Shown here piece after piece: positions 9,057 to 18,380 of a stretch of 64,000 nt of DNA. This DNA comes from JACDCA01 sp963810305. Lineage in GTDB: Bacteria; Acidobacteriota; Vicinamibacteria; Vicinamibacterales; 2-12-FULL-66-21. Positions within the stretch are counted from its first letter, which is position 1, and each line of letters begins with the position of its first letter. The stretch is from the NCBI GenBank assembly GCA_963810305.1, contig CAWEMY010000005.1, positions 555,369 through 619,368 on the forward strand. The letters run 5' to 3'. The notes under the pieces were generated by a model, which worked only from the letters and a program-made list of their open reading frames with translations, searched no databases and was not told where the DNA came from. Both the position numbers and the translations under genes were made by a program.

Positions 9057-9832
9057 CCGACCGGAGCGTCAAGGCGGTCATCCTGGCAGGCGGTGTCGGG
9101 TCGCGGCTCAGCGAGGAGACGGGCGTCCGTCCGAAGCCGATGCTCGAGGTCGGGGGGAAACCCCTCCTCTGGCACATCATGAAGATCTATTCCCACTACG
9201 GCGTCAACGATTTCATCGTGTGCCTGGGTTACAAGGGCTACGTCATCAAGGAATACTTCGCGAATTACTTCCTCCACATGTCCGACGTGACCATCAACCT
9301 GCGGAACAACGCCGTCACCGTGCACCAGAACCTGTCCGAACCGTGGACGGTGACACTGGTCGATACCGGCGATGACACGCAGACTGGAGGCCGGCTCAGG
9401 CGCGTCCGTCAGCACATCGACGGCACTTTCTGCTTTACCTACGGTGACGGGCTCGGCGACGTGAACATCGGCGAGCTCCTGACGTTCCATCGGCAGCAGG
9501 GGCGCCATGCCACCGTCACCGCGGTGCAGCCCGGCGGACGCTTCGGCGTCCTCGACTTCGATGAAGAGAAGATCACAGGCTTTCAGGAGAAACCGTCCGG
9601 TGACGGGAGCTGGATCAACGGCGGGTTCTTCGTGCTCGAGCCTGCGGTCTTCGATCTGATCCAGGCGGATTCGACCGTCTGGGAGCGCGAGCCGCTGGAA
9701 CAGCTCGCGCGCTCGGCGCAGCTCTCCGCTTTCAAGCACACCGGCTTCTGGCACCCGATGGACACGCTGCGCGACAAGCTCCATCTCGAGGCGCTCTGGG
9801 CCTCAGGCCGCGCCCCCTGGTGCGTGTGGTAG
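9053..9832 (+). CDS. rfbF: Glucose-1-phosphate cytidylyltransferase
   Basis: A 259-residue nucleotidyltransferase, the usual RfbF length. The signature LAGGVGSRLSEET with RPKPMLEVGGKPLLWHI at the N-terminus binds CTP and glucose-1-phosphate, and GDGLGDV near residue 130 carries metal-binding acid residues. It makes CDP-glucose, the entry to CDP-6-deoxysugars. The ATG at 9053 overlaps the previous stop by 4 bases and gives a typical N-terminus (MTDRSVKAVILAGG). The dehydratase gene starts 4 bases after its stop. Assignment is firm because RfbF and RfbG occur as a pair. Confidence 0.93.
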   Translation: MTDRSVKAVILAGGVGSRLSEETGVRPKPMLEVGGKPLLWHIMKIYSHYGVNDFIVCLGYKGYVIKEYFANYFLHMSDVTINLRNNAVTVHQNLSEPWTVTLVDTGDDTQTGGRLRRVRQHIDGTFCFTYGDGLGDVNIGELLTFHRQQGRHATVTAVQPGGRFGVLDFDEEKITGFQEKPSGDGSWINGGFFVLEPAVFDLIQADSTVWEREPLEQLARSAQLSAFKHTGFWHPMDTLRDKLHLEALWASGRAPWCVW

Positions 9833-9836
9833 TGCG

Positions 9837-10907
9837 ATGACGATCCAGGCGGACTTCTGGCGCGGACGTCGCGTCTTTCTCACCGGTCACACCGGATTCA
9901 AAGGCGCATGGCTGGCGCTCTGGCTGAGCGAGCTCGGCGCCGACGTGACCGGATTCGCTCTGGCTCCACCCACGACCCCGAATCTCTATACGGCGGCTCG
10001 CATCGATCGCGATCTCCGATCCATCATTGCCGACGTCCGCGACGCCGGCGCGGTGCGAACCGCACTCCACGAAAGCCGCGCCGAGATCGTATTCCACTGC
10101 GCCGCGCAGTCGCTGGTGCGTGCGTCTTACGAGACGCCGGTCGAAACGTTCGCGACCAACGTCATGGGCACCGTCCATCTGCTCGACGCGATCCGTGCGT
10201 GCCCCGACGTCCAGGCAGCGGTGATCGTCACGAGCGACAAATGCTACGACCCGGTGGCTCTCAATCGCGCGTACGTCGAAGGAGATCCGATGGGGGGGCG
10301 CGACCCTTATTCGAGCAGCAAGGGATGCGCCGAGCTGGTGACGACCGCCTTTCGTGCATCGTTCTTCGCCGGCTCGCCCGGCACGGCGAGAATAGCGACG
10401 AGCCGGGCCGGCAACGTGATCGGCGGGGGAGACTGGGCCGCGGACCGTCTCGTGCCCGACGTCATCCGCGCGTGCGCGGCGGGTCGGCCGGCCCTGATCC
10501 GCCATCCCCACGCGGTCCGCCCGTGGCAGCACGTTCTGGAGCCGCTTCACGGCTACCTGTGTCTGGCCGAGGCCCTCCACCAGGGCCGTGCGGACCACGA
10601 CAGCTGGAATTTCGGCCCAGCCGACGACGACATGAAGCCGGTCGCGGACGTCGTGGAGATCCTCACCCGCAAGTGGGGCACGGGCGCGGGCTGGACCGTG
10701 GACGCGGCACCACATCCGGTCGAGACGGAGGCGCTGCGGCTCGACAGCGCCCGAGCCCGGGCCGCGCTGGGGTGGCGTCCGCGCCTATCGCTCGATACAG
10801 CCCTGGACTGGACGGTCGAGTGGTATAAGGCGTTCGTCGACGCGCCGGAAAGCGCGCGGAGGATGACGACGGGACAGATCGGTCGGTATACTTCGCTTCC
10901 TGAATGA
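9837..10907 (+). CDS. rfbG: CDP-glucose 4,6-dehydratase
   Basis: A 356-residue extended SDR enzyme. GHTGFKGAWLALWL near residue 18 is the NAD-binding glycine motif with the RfbG-specific FKG, and PYSSSKGCAEL contains the catalytic YxxxK. It converts CDP-glucose to CDP-4-keto-6-deoxyglucose with tightly bound NAD+. It lies 4 bases after rfbF in the same operon, and the next gene, an RmlC-like epimerase, follows after 31 bases. The product is the probable substrate of the C-methyltransferase and epimerase beside it. Confidence 0.94.
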   Translation: MTIQADFWRGRRVFLTGHTGFKGAWLALWLSELGADVTGFALAPPTTPNLYTAARIDRDLRSIIADVRDAGAVRTALHESRAEIVFHCAAQSLVRASYETPVETFATNVMGTVHLLDAIRACPDVQAAVIVTSDKCYDPVALNRAYVEGDPMGGRDPYSSSKGCAELVTTAFRASFFAGSPGTARIATSRAGNVIGGGDWAADRLVPDVIRACAAGRPALIRHPHAVRPWQHVLEPLHGYLCLAEALHQGRADHDSWNFGPADDDMKPVADVVEILTRKWGTGAGWTVDAAPHPVETEALRLDSARARAALGWRPRLSLDTALDWTVEWYKAFVDAPESARRMTTGQIGRYTSLPE

Positions 10908-10938
10908 CAATTCAATCCGGCCCGTCCCGGAGCGCGTC

Positions 10939-11466
10939 GTGATCCTCACACCGACTGCGCTCGATGGCGCATTTGTGCTCGACGTCGAGCGTCGCATCGA
11001 CGAGCGCGGATTTTTTGCCCGGACGTTTTGCGTGGAGGAGCTGGCCGCCCATGGACTCGAGACATCCGTAGCGCAGGCGAACCTCGCGTGGAACGAGCGA
11101 AGGGGGACCCTCCGCGGGCTGCATTATCAGGCGGCGCCTCACCAGGAGACCAAGATCGTGCGGTGCACGCGCGGCGCGATCTGGGACGTCATGCTCGACA
11201 TCCGTGCCGGATCTGCAAGTTTCGGACGGTGGCACGGCGAGACACTGACGGCAGACAACTATCGGATGCTCTATGTCCCGCGCGGTTTCGCGCACGGCTA
11301 CGTCACACTGGAGGACGACACCGAAGTCGCCTATCTGGTCGGTCACACCTGGGTGCCGGAAGCCGGCCGCGGTGTCCGTTGGGACGACCCCGCGTTCAGC
11401 ATTGCGTGGCCCGTGGCCCCCACAGTGATTTCCCCAGCGGACCGCTCGCATGCACCCTGGGCATGA
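10939..11466 (+). CDS. rfbC: dTDP-4-dehydrorhamnose 3,5-epimerase-like cupin
   Basis: A 175-residue RmlC-type cupin. RGTLRGLHYQ carries the catalytic His of the family and MLYVPRGFAHGYVTLED the conserved C-terminal barrel motif with its Tyr/His pair. RmlC enzymes epimerise 4-keto-6-deoxy sugars at C3 and/or C5. As there is no rmlA, rmlB or rmlD here and the flanking genes make CDP-4-keto-6-deoxyglucose, this copy may act on a CDP-linked sugar rather than the dTDP form. The GTG at 10939 is the only start giving the family N-terminus. The 3' end overlaps the acyltransferase by 17 bases. Confidence 0.85.
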   Translation: MILTPTALDGAFVLDVERRIDERGFFARTFCVEELAAHGLETSVAQANLAWNERRGTLRGLHYQAAPHQETKIVRCTRGAIWDVMLDIRAGSASFGRWHGETLTADNYRMLYVPRGFAHGYVTLEDDTEVAYLVGHTWVPEAGRGVRWDDPAFSIAWPVAPTVISPADRSHAPWA

Positions 11467-12649
11467 TGTGACGCCTTCCGCGTCTCCACCCGAGGCCTTT
11501 ACCCTCGGGTACCGCCCGTCGTTCGACGGCATTCGTGGCGTCGGCGTCCTGATCATCATGGGGGCGCACTCCTTCATCGCCGGCCTGACAGGCGTCGGGA
11601 TCCTCGCGCTGCAATCGTTCTTCGTCCTCAGTGGTTTTCTGATCACCGTTCTTCTCGTGCGCGAGTGGGAACGGTATGGGCGCATCGATCTGAAGAAGTT
11701 CTACATGCGGCGCGCGTTGCGGCTGCTGCCGGCACTTCTGCTCTTTCTCGGGATCTCCACCGTGATCGTGACGTTGACATTCCCCGAGATCCTCCGGGCA
11801 CAGCACAATCGCGCGGCGCTGGCGGCGCTCTTCTACTTTCATAACTGGGCGTTCATTTACGGGTGGATCAACCAGGCGACCGTGATCGGCCATTGCTGGT
11901 CGCTCTCGGTCGAAGAGCAGTTCTATCTGATCTGGCCGGTCGCGCTGATTCTTCTCCTCCGCCTGCCGGTGAGTCGCGTCACGATGATCGGCATCGTTGG
12001 TCTGGGAAGCGCCGCCTCGATGGTCGAGCGGATGGTCCTGCTGAGACTGCCGCGTCCGCTCTGGCGGGTGGCGCTCGGTTCAGATATGCACGCCGACGCG
12101 CTTCTGCTCGGCTGTGCTCTCGGCCTCGCCGCCTGCTGGGGCCTCCTGCCGCAGCGACGTGGATCTCTGCGGCTCATCAAGTCCTGTGCATTCGTGTCCC
12201 TGGTTTTTCTGACGTGGCAGAGCGCCCGCATGCTGGGTTGGGACCCGGCGTGGTTCGGCTCTTTCGAGCTGTCCGGCGGGCAGGGGCTGCGGGTCATGGC
12301 ACTCGGCATCATGTTCCTGACGCTGCTGATCTCACCGCCGACACTCGCGTTGCGGATCCTGGAAGCGCCCCTGATCGTCTGGTTCGGACGCCGGAGCTAC
12401 AGCATCTATCTCTGGCACCTTGGTATCAACGCCTACTTGATGATCAAGTTTCCGCAACTCGGCCAGCTGGGGATCGCAGTGGTCGGCGCGATCCTCAGCG
12501 TGAGTGTCGCGGCAGCTTCTTTTCGGTGGGTCGAGTCGCCGTTCCTGCGCATGAAGACCCGGTTCGCCGCCGAGCCGTCCTCGGTGGTCACCGTCCAAGC
12601 TCAGACAGCCACAGACGACGCGCCTGTGCCGGTGAAAACGAGTGCCTGA
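11450..12649 (+). CDS. OafA-type membrane acyltransferase, copy 1 (intact)
   Basis: A 399-residue acyltransferase-3 family protein with about ten hydrophobic segments. Family blocks seen are YRPSFDGIRGVGVL, the catalytic-type His in IMGAHSFIAG, RRALRLLPALL, the SLSVEEQFYLIWPVAL block and RRSYSIYLWHLG. Such enzymes transfer acyl (often acetyl) groups to O-antigen or exopolysaccharide sugars at the inner membrane. It is the first of three tandem copies and the only one with an unbroken frame. Its last codons (ACG AGT GCC TGA) contain the GTG start of copy 2, an arrangement repeated at the next junction. Confidence 0.9.
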   Translation: MHPGHDVTPSASPPEAFTLGYRPSFDGIRGVGVLIIMGAHSFIAGLTGVGILALQSFFVLSGFLITVLLVREWERYGRIDLKKFYMRRALRLLPALLLFLGISTVIVTLTFPEILRAQHNRAALAALFYFHNWAFIYGWINQATVIGHCWSLSVEEQFYLIWPVALILLLRLPVSRVTMIGIVGLGSAASMVERMVLLRLPRPLWRVALGSDMHADALLLGCALGLAACWGLLPQRRGSLRLIKSCAFVSLVFLTWQSARMLGWDPAWFGSFELSGGQGLRVMALGIMFLTLLISPPTLALRILEAPLIVWFGRRSYSIYLWHLGINAYLMIKFPQLGQLGIAVVGAILSVSVAAASFRWVESPFLRMKTRFAAEPSSVVTVQAQTATDDAPVPVKTSA

Positions 12650-13824
12650 CGGCGAGGGTGCGGCGCGGTTCACGCTCGGATACCGTCCGTCGTTCGACGG
12701 CATCCGCGGGGTCGGCCTGCTCATGGTCATGGCCGCGCACTCCTTCATCGCGAGCATGGTGGCTGCCGGCACACTTGCCCTTCAGAGTTTTTTCCTCCTC
12801 AGCGGCTTTCTCATCACGGTTCTGCTCGTTCAGGAATGGGAGAGAGGCGGCCGCATCGACCTGAAGCGGTTTTACGTGCGGCGCGCCCTGCGCCTGCTGC
12901 CAGCGCTGGTCGTGTTCCTGGGCGTTTCCACGGTGATCGTCGCTGTGACCTTACCGGAGGTCCTCCGGACAGCGCACAATCGCGCCGCGTTCTCGACCTT
13001 GTTCTATTTCTTCAATTGGGCATTCATTTACCAGTGGGTGAATCAGGTGACCGTCCTGGCCCACTGCTGGTCGCTCTCAGTTGAAGAACAGTTCTACGCC
13101 GTCTGGCCGATCCTCCTCATCCTCCTTCTGCGACTTCGTGTGAGCCACGTGACGAAGGTCGGCCTGGTCGCGTTCGGCAGCGTCGCCTTCATGGCGGAGC
13201 GTGCCATCCTCCTGAGGATCCCGCAGCCGAGCCCGTACCGGGTTCTCATTGGTTCCGACATGCACGCCGACTCAGTGTTGCTCGGCTGCGCGCTCGGCCT
13301 GGCGGCCTGCTGGGGGTTTCTCCCGGAACGACGTCTGATGATCCGGGCCACAAAGGTGCTGGCATTCGCGTCGCTGGTGTTTCTCATCTGCCATAGCGTG
13401 CCGCGGCTACGATCGGAGGCCGCCTGGTTAGGCCCACTCGAGCTCGCCGGCGGTCAGGGCGTCAGGGTCATCGCGCTCGGACTCATGTTTCTGACGCTGC
13501 TGGTGTCGCCGCCGAGGGTGGCGCTCCGTGGTGCTCGAGGCGCCGCTGATTGTCTGGTTAGGGCGCCGCAGTTACGCGATCTATCTGTGGCACCTGGGCA
13601 TCAATGCGTATCTGGTGATCAGACTGGCCTGGCTGGGTGAGGCAACCATTGCGGTCATTGGCGCGATCCTCAGCCTGAGCATCGCAGCAGCGTCCTTTCG
13701 GTGGCTCGAGTCGCCGTTTCTGCGGATGAAGACGAGGTTCAGCGCCGAGCCGTCGTCGAAAGCGACAGTCCGCGCGCAAACGGGAACCGACGATGTCGCG
13801 GTGCCGGCGAAGACCAGTGCGTGA
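12642..13824 (+). pseudogene. OafA-type membrane acyltransferase, copy 2, frameshift near 13530
   Basis: The first frame (GTG 12642) matches copy 1 from YRPSFDGIRGVGLL to MFLTLLVSPPRVALR. The remainder, LEAPLIVWLGRRSYAIYLWH through ESPFLRMKTRFSAEPSS, lies one frame over. Removing one G of the pair at 13530-13531 joins them exactly as in copy 1 (ALR-VLEAPLIVW). The break removes the last membrane helices, so the translated form is probably inactive unless the extra base is a sequencing error. Start and stop overlaps of 8 bases with both neighbours are conserved, showing the tandem duplication carried the junctions with it. Confidence 0.8.
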
Positions 13825-14996
13825 GACCGCCGCGCCCGCAGTGGGATTCACCCTGGGCTATCGGCCATCCTTCGATGGCATTCGCGGGATTGCTGTTCTG
13901 ATCGTCGTCTTCTCACACTCTTTCATCTCGAGCCTTCATCCAGCGGCGACGCTCGCCATACAGACGTTCTTCGTCCTCAGTGGGTTTCTCATCACGGTGC
14001 TGCTGGTGCAGGAGCGCGAGTGGTACGGTGCGGTCCGTTTAGGACGGTTCTATGCGCGCCGCGCTTTGCGGCTGCTCCCGGCGCTGGTCGTATTCCTGGC
14101 GATCTCCACGCTGTTCGTGATCGTCGGTTTTCCCGATCACCTTCGGCGGCCGCACTACGAAGCCTCACTGGCCACGTTGCTCTATGTGTACAACTGGGCC
14201 CTGATTTACGGGTGGATCGACCGGGGCAACATCCTGGGTCACTGCTGGAGTCTGGCGGTCGAGGAGCAGTTCTACGTCGTTTGGCCGCTGCTGCTGGTCG
14301 GCCTGCTCCGATTGCCCGTCCGTCGGTTCTGGAAGCTTGCGCTCGTCGCCGCCGGTATCGTCGCGTCACTCTTCCAACGTGCCGGCGCCGCCAATGATCT
14401 CGACGACCTGGCGCGTGTTCATTGGCACCGACGTCCACGCCGATGTGTTGCTGCTCGGTTGCCTGCTTGGACTCGCGGCCTGCTGGGGCATGCTGCCCCG
14501 GCGTCACACCGCGATCCGTGTTGCGAAGGGTGTTGGTTTTGGAGCACTCGTTCTGCTTCTCTGGCACCTGTTTTATTGGGGGGACAGCTGGGCCTCGATG
14601 ATGGTGTCCGCCAGATGGCAGGTCTTTAGAGTTGGCGCACTCGGTGGGATTTTTCTGGCCCTCGTGGCAACCTGGCCGAAATCGGCGACCCGAATCCTCG
14701 AGACTCCACTGCTCCTCTGGGTCGGACGTCGGAGCTACGGACTCTACATCTGGCATTCGGCGATTGTTGCGTACCTCGCCACGGTGAACACCGCATCCGG
14801 CGGCCGATGGGGCCCCCAATCGATCGCGATCGCCGCCGCCATCCTCAGCGTTGTCATCGCGGCTGCTTCGTTTCGGTGGGTCGAGTCGCCGTTTCTCCGG
14901 ATGAAGACGCGGTTCAGCGCCGAGCCGTCGTCGAAAGCGACCGTCCGCGCGCAAACGGGAGCGGACCCACTACCCGCCGCCCGGGTCGATGCGTAG
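13817..14996 (+). pseudogene. OafA-type membrane acyltransferase, copy 3, frameshift near 14390
   Basis: The first frame runs from GTG 13817 (8-base overlap with copy 2, same geometry as copy 2 on copy 1) through YRPSFDGIRGIAVL and SLAVEEQFYVVWPLL to VASLFQRAG. The second frame resumes with RVFIGTDVHADVLLLGC and ends in the shared C-terminus at 14996. The frame change of +1 lies between about 14380 and 14410, a variable loop, so the exact base cannot be fixed. The last 60 bases are almost identical to copy 2 (13729-13790 against 14903-14964), unlike the diverged middle, which suggests recent gene conversion. Confidence 0.78.
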
Positions 14997-15972
14997 AGGC
15001 GAGCGCCGTCTGCTGCTCACTGGCGCCACCGGCTTCATCGGCTGCGCCGCGGTCGAGGCGGCGCTCGCGCGGGGGTTCGAGGTTCATGCGGTAGGCAGTC
15101 GGACAACTGCGAACCCGAGCCCTCAGGTCACCTATCACGCGCTGGATCTCCTCGAGCCGGTGGGACTGGCGCGTCGGGTTGGCGAGATCGGCGCGACGCA
15201 CTTGCTGCACCTCGCCTGGTCTGTCACGCCGGGACAGTTCTGGACCTCTCGCGACAACTTCCGCTGGGTCGGTGCGACGCTGGATCTCGCCTCGGCATTC
15301 GCCGATGCGGGGGGCACAAGGATCGTCGGCGTCGGCACCGGATTCGAATACGCGGCAACCGACGACTTGTGCAGGGAAGGTGTTACTCCGATTGAACCCG
15401 CTTCCCCGTACGCGGTTGCGAAGGATGCCACCCGGCGCCTCTTGAGCAGCTTCGCCGGCACCGCCGGCATCAGCTTCGCCTGGGGACGTGTGTTTCTTCT
15501 CTATGGACCAGGCGAGAATCCCGGCCGGCTCGTCGCCTCGGTCGCGCGGTCGCTGCTGCGCGAGCAACGCGCGCTCTGTTCGGAGGGAACCTACGTGAGG
15601 GACTTTCTCCACGTCCGTGACACCGCCGACGCGCTCGTCGCCCTGACCGCCAGTGACGTCCAGGGCGCGGTGAACATCGCGTCCGGCGAGCCACTTCAGG
15701 TGCGTCAAGTCGTCGCGCGGCTTGCCGGTGAGATCGGCCGCGCGGATCTGGTGACATTCGGCGCGCTGCCAACGCGTCCCGAACCGCCGCGCCAGGTTGC
15801 CGATGTCATGCGTTTGCGCAACGACGTGGGCTGGTCTCCGTCGTTCGACCTGTCAACAGGTCTCCGCGACACAATCGCGTGGCATCGGCGTCAGATCAAG
15901 AGACGGATAACAGGAGATAAGGAGGTCAGGAGTAATCAAGGCCAAGACAGAGATCAGACAGAGTCAGGTTGA
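14989..15972 (+). CDS. NAD-dependent sugar epimerase/dehydratase (extended SDR)
   Basis: A 327-residue extended SDR. LLLTGATGFIGCAAVEAAL at the N-terminus is the nucleotide-binding motif and SPYAVAKDATRRLL gives the catalytic YxxxK. The family includes UDP/GDP/CDP-sugar 4-epimerases, 4-ketoreductases and dehydratases. Here it probably performs the last ketoreduction or epimerisation of the CDP-sugar made by rfbF/rfbG. ATG 14989 overlaps acyltransferase copy 3 by 8 bases, closing the surface-polysaccharide operon. The C-terminal 30 residues are unusually basic and polar (RRITGDKEVRSNQG) and the stop overlaps a convergent gene by 9 bases, so the natural end may have been earlier. Confidence 0.83.
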   Translation: MRRGERRLLLTGATGFIGCAAVEAALARGFEVHAVGSRTTANPSPQVTYHALDLLEPVGLARRVGEIGATHLLHLAWSVTPGQFWTSRDNFRWVGATLDLASAFADAGGTRIVGVGTGFEYAATDDLCREGVTPIEPASPYAVAKDATRRLLSSFAGTAGISFAWGRVFLLYGPGENPGRLVASVARSLLREQRALCSEGTYVRDFLHVRDTADALVALTASDVQGAVNIASGEPLQVRQVVARLAGEIGRADLVTFGALPTRPEPPRQVADVMRLRNDVGWSPSFDLSTGLRDTIAWHRRQIKRRITGDKEVRSNQGQDRDQTESG

Positions 15973-16338
15973 TTGCCGCGGGCCTTCGTCGGAATCCGTC
16001 TCGGTGCGTCGTTGCCTGGACTCCGCGAGCCGCTTCTGCATCTTGTCAACGGTGTCCATCATCGCGTGACAGCATCCCTCTTGCGCCGATAGCTGTTCTT
16101 CGAGGACCCCGACCTCGTCGGCTAAGCCGGTGAGCACCGTCCCGCGTTCGCCATTGGACAGCTCCGGTCCGACATGATGTTCCCCACCCCTGAGTTTCTC
16201 GATCGCGCGCATCGTGCGATGCACGCTACGGAGCTGCGCTTCCACTTGCGCCAGGAGATCCAGTTGCTCGAGCGCCAGCCACTCCGCCATGAGTTCCAGA
16301 TCGCGCTTGCGCGAAACGTGGGATGACCTTTCAGCCAT
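15964..16338 (-). CDS. Small coiled-coil protein of unknown function
   Basis: A 124-residue charged protein rich in Leu/Glu heptads (EWLALEQLDLLAQVEAQL, EVGVLEEQLSAQE), predicted to be helical and largely coiled coil, with two adjacent cysteines (EGCCHAMMD) near residue 90 and a polar tail. No membrane segment or signal peptide. ATG 16338 is used because upstream of it the frame loses character and the DNA becomes AT-rich (TATCGTAGCAAAAGATTT), as expected for a promoter. It ends inside the 3' end of the epimerase. I do not recognise the family. Confidence 0.6.
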   Translation of the reverse strand: MAERSSHVSRKRDLELMAEWLALEQLDLLAQVEAQLRSVHRTMRAIEKLRGGEHHVGPELSNGERGTVLTGLADEVGVLEEQLSAQEGCCHAMMDTVDKMQKRLAESRQRRTETDSDEGPRQST

Positions 16339-16409
16339 ACAGAAATATCGTAGCAAAAGATTTCTGCTGTCCGGAAGAGGTCGGCCGGTTGAGGATGGGC
16401 TGGACGCTT

Positions 16410-16931
16410 TTACCATCGCCAAAAGCCGTGTGGGATCTGCAAACCGACACTCCAGGTCAGCGTTGTGTCACGTCGCTCCGACGGCCCGTCGACTTGCCGC
16501 GCGAAACCAATGCTCACTCGTCCCATCAATTGGTAGCCAGCCTCCAGACCAACGTACGTGGACTGTCCGATGGCACGCCGTGGTGATGAAAAGGTGCGAG
16601 TCACCGTCAGCATGGCCTCGGGTCCGAACGGGCCGTAGAGCAACCAACGCGGGCCGATGCCGACACCGTAGCCTTCAAGGCCGACGCGCGCGCGGATCTC
16701 CAGAGCCATTACGGTTCCGGGCCCCCGCTTCGGCGCTCCCCAGGGAAAGACGCCGGAAATGCTGCCAGACAGTCGCTCGGGCGCGCCATAGTGCACCCCG
16801 AACAACAGCAGATTGGGTAATGAGTCACTGGAGGTCTGAGCCTGTGCGGACGCGGCGTGGCAGGTGACGATCCCGAGCGCCATCGCGGCGGCGATCAGCA
16901 CCCGTTTCGAAAAGATGATTGGCGGTGCCAT
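16410..16931 (-). CDS. Secreted or outer-membrane protein of unknown function
   Basis: A 173-residue protein with a clear Sec signal peptide (FSKRVLIAAAMALGIV then a cut near ASAQAQT). The mature part alternates hydrophobic and polar residues with many Gly/Arg/aromatic positions (GLEGYGVGIGPRWLLYGPFG, GQSTYVGLEAGYQL) and ends HGFWRW, as in small outer-membrane beta-barrels with a C-terminal aromatic. Start ATG 16931 places the signal peptide at the N-terminus; a GTG at 16949 would add six residues. It stands alone, 72 bases from the next gene on the same strand. Barrel assignment is inference. Confidence 0.62.
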   Translation of the reverse strand: MAPPIIFSKRVLIAAAMALGIVTCHAASAQAQTSSDSLPNLLLFGVHYGAPERLSGSISGVFPWGAPKRGPGTVMALEIRARVGLEGYGVGIGPRWLLYGPFGPEAMLTVTRTFSSPRRAIGQSTYVGLEAGYQLMGRVSIGFARQVDGPSERRDTTLTWSVGLQIPHGFWRW

Positions 16932-17098
16932 GAGCGCGAGAATAGGCACTCATCGGCGCACAAGTCGTGAGCAAACCGTGAAGAAGGGTGACATTCGCGT
17001 GTCGTCGGTTCGCTCTCCTGGTCCTGCCACGAGCGAGCCCAGTTAAGCCTCAAAGGCTCAGACGGCATCACCCACACCGTCGAAGCCGAAGGCACTGG

Positions 17099-18349
17099 TC
17101 ACCGCACGAGTATGGTGGTCCGCAGAAAGCTGGCCGGGCCGGCGTTGCCCGCGAGCGACGAGCGCTGAGCGGGGTAATTCATGAGGCGCCCGACAACGAC
17201 CTCTTTGGGATGCGAACCGCACCACGTGGGGGTGTTCCCCCCGAACACGTCATCGCACATGCCTTCGATAAAGAAGCCGAGCAGGTTGACCACCTTCGCC
17301 ATGCAATTGTTGCCGCTGCAACCTGACGCGGCGAACGCCGCGGTATCGAAGACGGCAATCGGCGCGATCCGGGGGCTGACATTCGTTCCAGTCGGATTGC
17401 TGCAGGTGTGAGTCGCCATGCAGCCGCCCTGCACCTCGTTGGTCACCCAGGTGGCACTTGGATCGAGCGCAATTAGCGCACGCACGCCTTGCTCAGTCGG
17501 ACCCTGCCGAACGCCCTGGCGCACGTTGAGGCACCCTCCGGGCAGGTTCATGTCGTCACGTGAATCACAGGGATTAGCCGGGTTGTATATGCCGACCGTC
17601 GGCACCCACGTTGGACAGCCCGCGATCTCGTGGCGATAGGTATTGGATCCGTTCCCTCCGCCAAGTTCGATTTCGAGCGACCAGCCGCCGCTCCACTGGT
17701 TCCGATCCCCTTTGAGTCCGAGCTGGAGGCCGTAGTCGTTCCCGGGCCCGGTCGCGCTGAATCCTGGTGCGGCGTAGGTGTCGACGCCCGGAGTGAAGAT
17801 GTCGTCCCGATCCCACCCGGTGGGATCCGAGCCGCCTGGATTCGAGTTATCGGTCCACTTGTCGGCGACGATCCACGGCTTGATGCACTGAATCGAGTTG
17901 CCTGCGCCGGCCATCGCGGTCGCGGTTGCTCTCACCCCTTGAGTGTTGATGTTCACCAGCTTTGCAAAGAAGGTCGGAAGATCCTGCTTCGTAATGTCCA
18001 CCTTGACGCAGCCCGACGGCGTGTTCCACGGCGGTGGGCAGGCTAACGGGACGGTCACGGTGATATTCCCTGGCGCGACGTAGTCCGCAAGAACCAGGTG
18101 CCCCTGGGTCACTTTGGACGCGACTTCCCGTGCGTGGTTGTCCCCCTGCAATAAGACAAGAGACTGGGCGCCAGCCAGGGCACCGGCGTCGGCGCCGTTC
18201 TGCGCCTGTGCCCGCGCCGTCATCATGACGCCGTGATCGATGACGAAAGACGATAGGGCCAGGAGTGCGAGGAGGCTGACCGCGACCTGCACCACTACGG
18301 CGCCGCGATCAGATTTCAAAGCCATTTGTACATCCAAACGTCCGATCAT
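17099..18349 (-). CDS. TadG-like pilus assembly protein
   Basis: A 416-residue protein starting with a short basic leader and one hydrophobic helix (SDRGAVVVQVAVSLLALLAL) followed by MMTARAQAQNGADAGALAGA, the hallmark of Flp-pilus TadE/TadG-type pseudopilins. The rest is a Cys- and Gly/Asn-rich exported domain with CIKPWIVADKW and a Trp/Asp-rich part like other TadG-type proteins. No other tad/flp gene (prepilin peptidase, TadA ATPase, TadB/C) is visible in the window, so it is an orphan and may have a different surface role. An in-frame ATG at 18325 (MALKSDRG) is an equally good start. Confidence 0.72.
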   Translation of the reverse strand: MIGRLDVQMALKSDRGAVVVQVAVSLLALLALSSFVIDHGVMMTARAQAQNGADAGALAGAQSLVLLQGDNHAREVASKVTQGHLVLADYVAPGNITVTVPLACPPPWNTPSGCVKVDITKQDLPTFFAKLVNINTQGVRATATAMAGAGNSIQCIKPWIVADKWTDNSNPGGSDPTGWDRDDIFTPGVDTYAAPGFSATGPGNDYGLQLGLKGDRNQWSGGWSLEIELGGGNGSNTYRHEIAGCPTWVPTVGIYNPANPCDSRDDMNLPGGCLNVRQGVRQGPTEQGVRALIALDPSATWVTNEVQGGCMATHTCSNPTGTNVSPRIAPIAVFDTAAFAASGCSGNNCMAKVVNLLGFFIEGMCDDVFGGNTPTWCGSHPKEVVVGRLMNYPAQRSSLAGNAGPASFLRTTILVR

Positions 18350-18380
18350 TTACGCGAACAGGGGAAACAAGAGGTGACTG

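Noticed and set aside
11450..14996. Phase-variable slippage tract as the cause of acyltransferase frameshifts
   Set aside because: The break points lie at short GG or non-repetitive sites, not at homopolymers or microsatellites, so programmed slippage is not supported.
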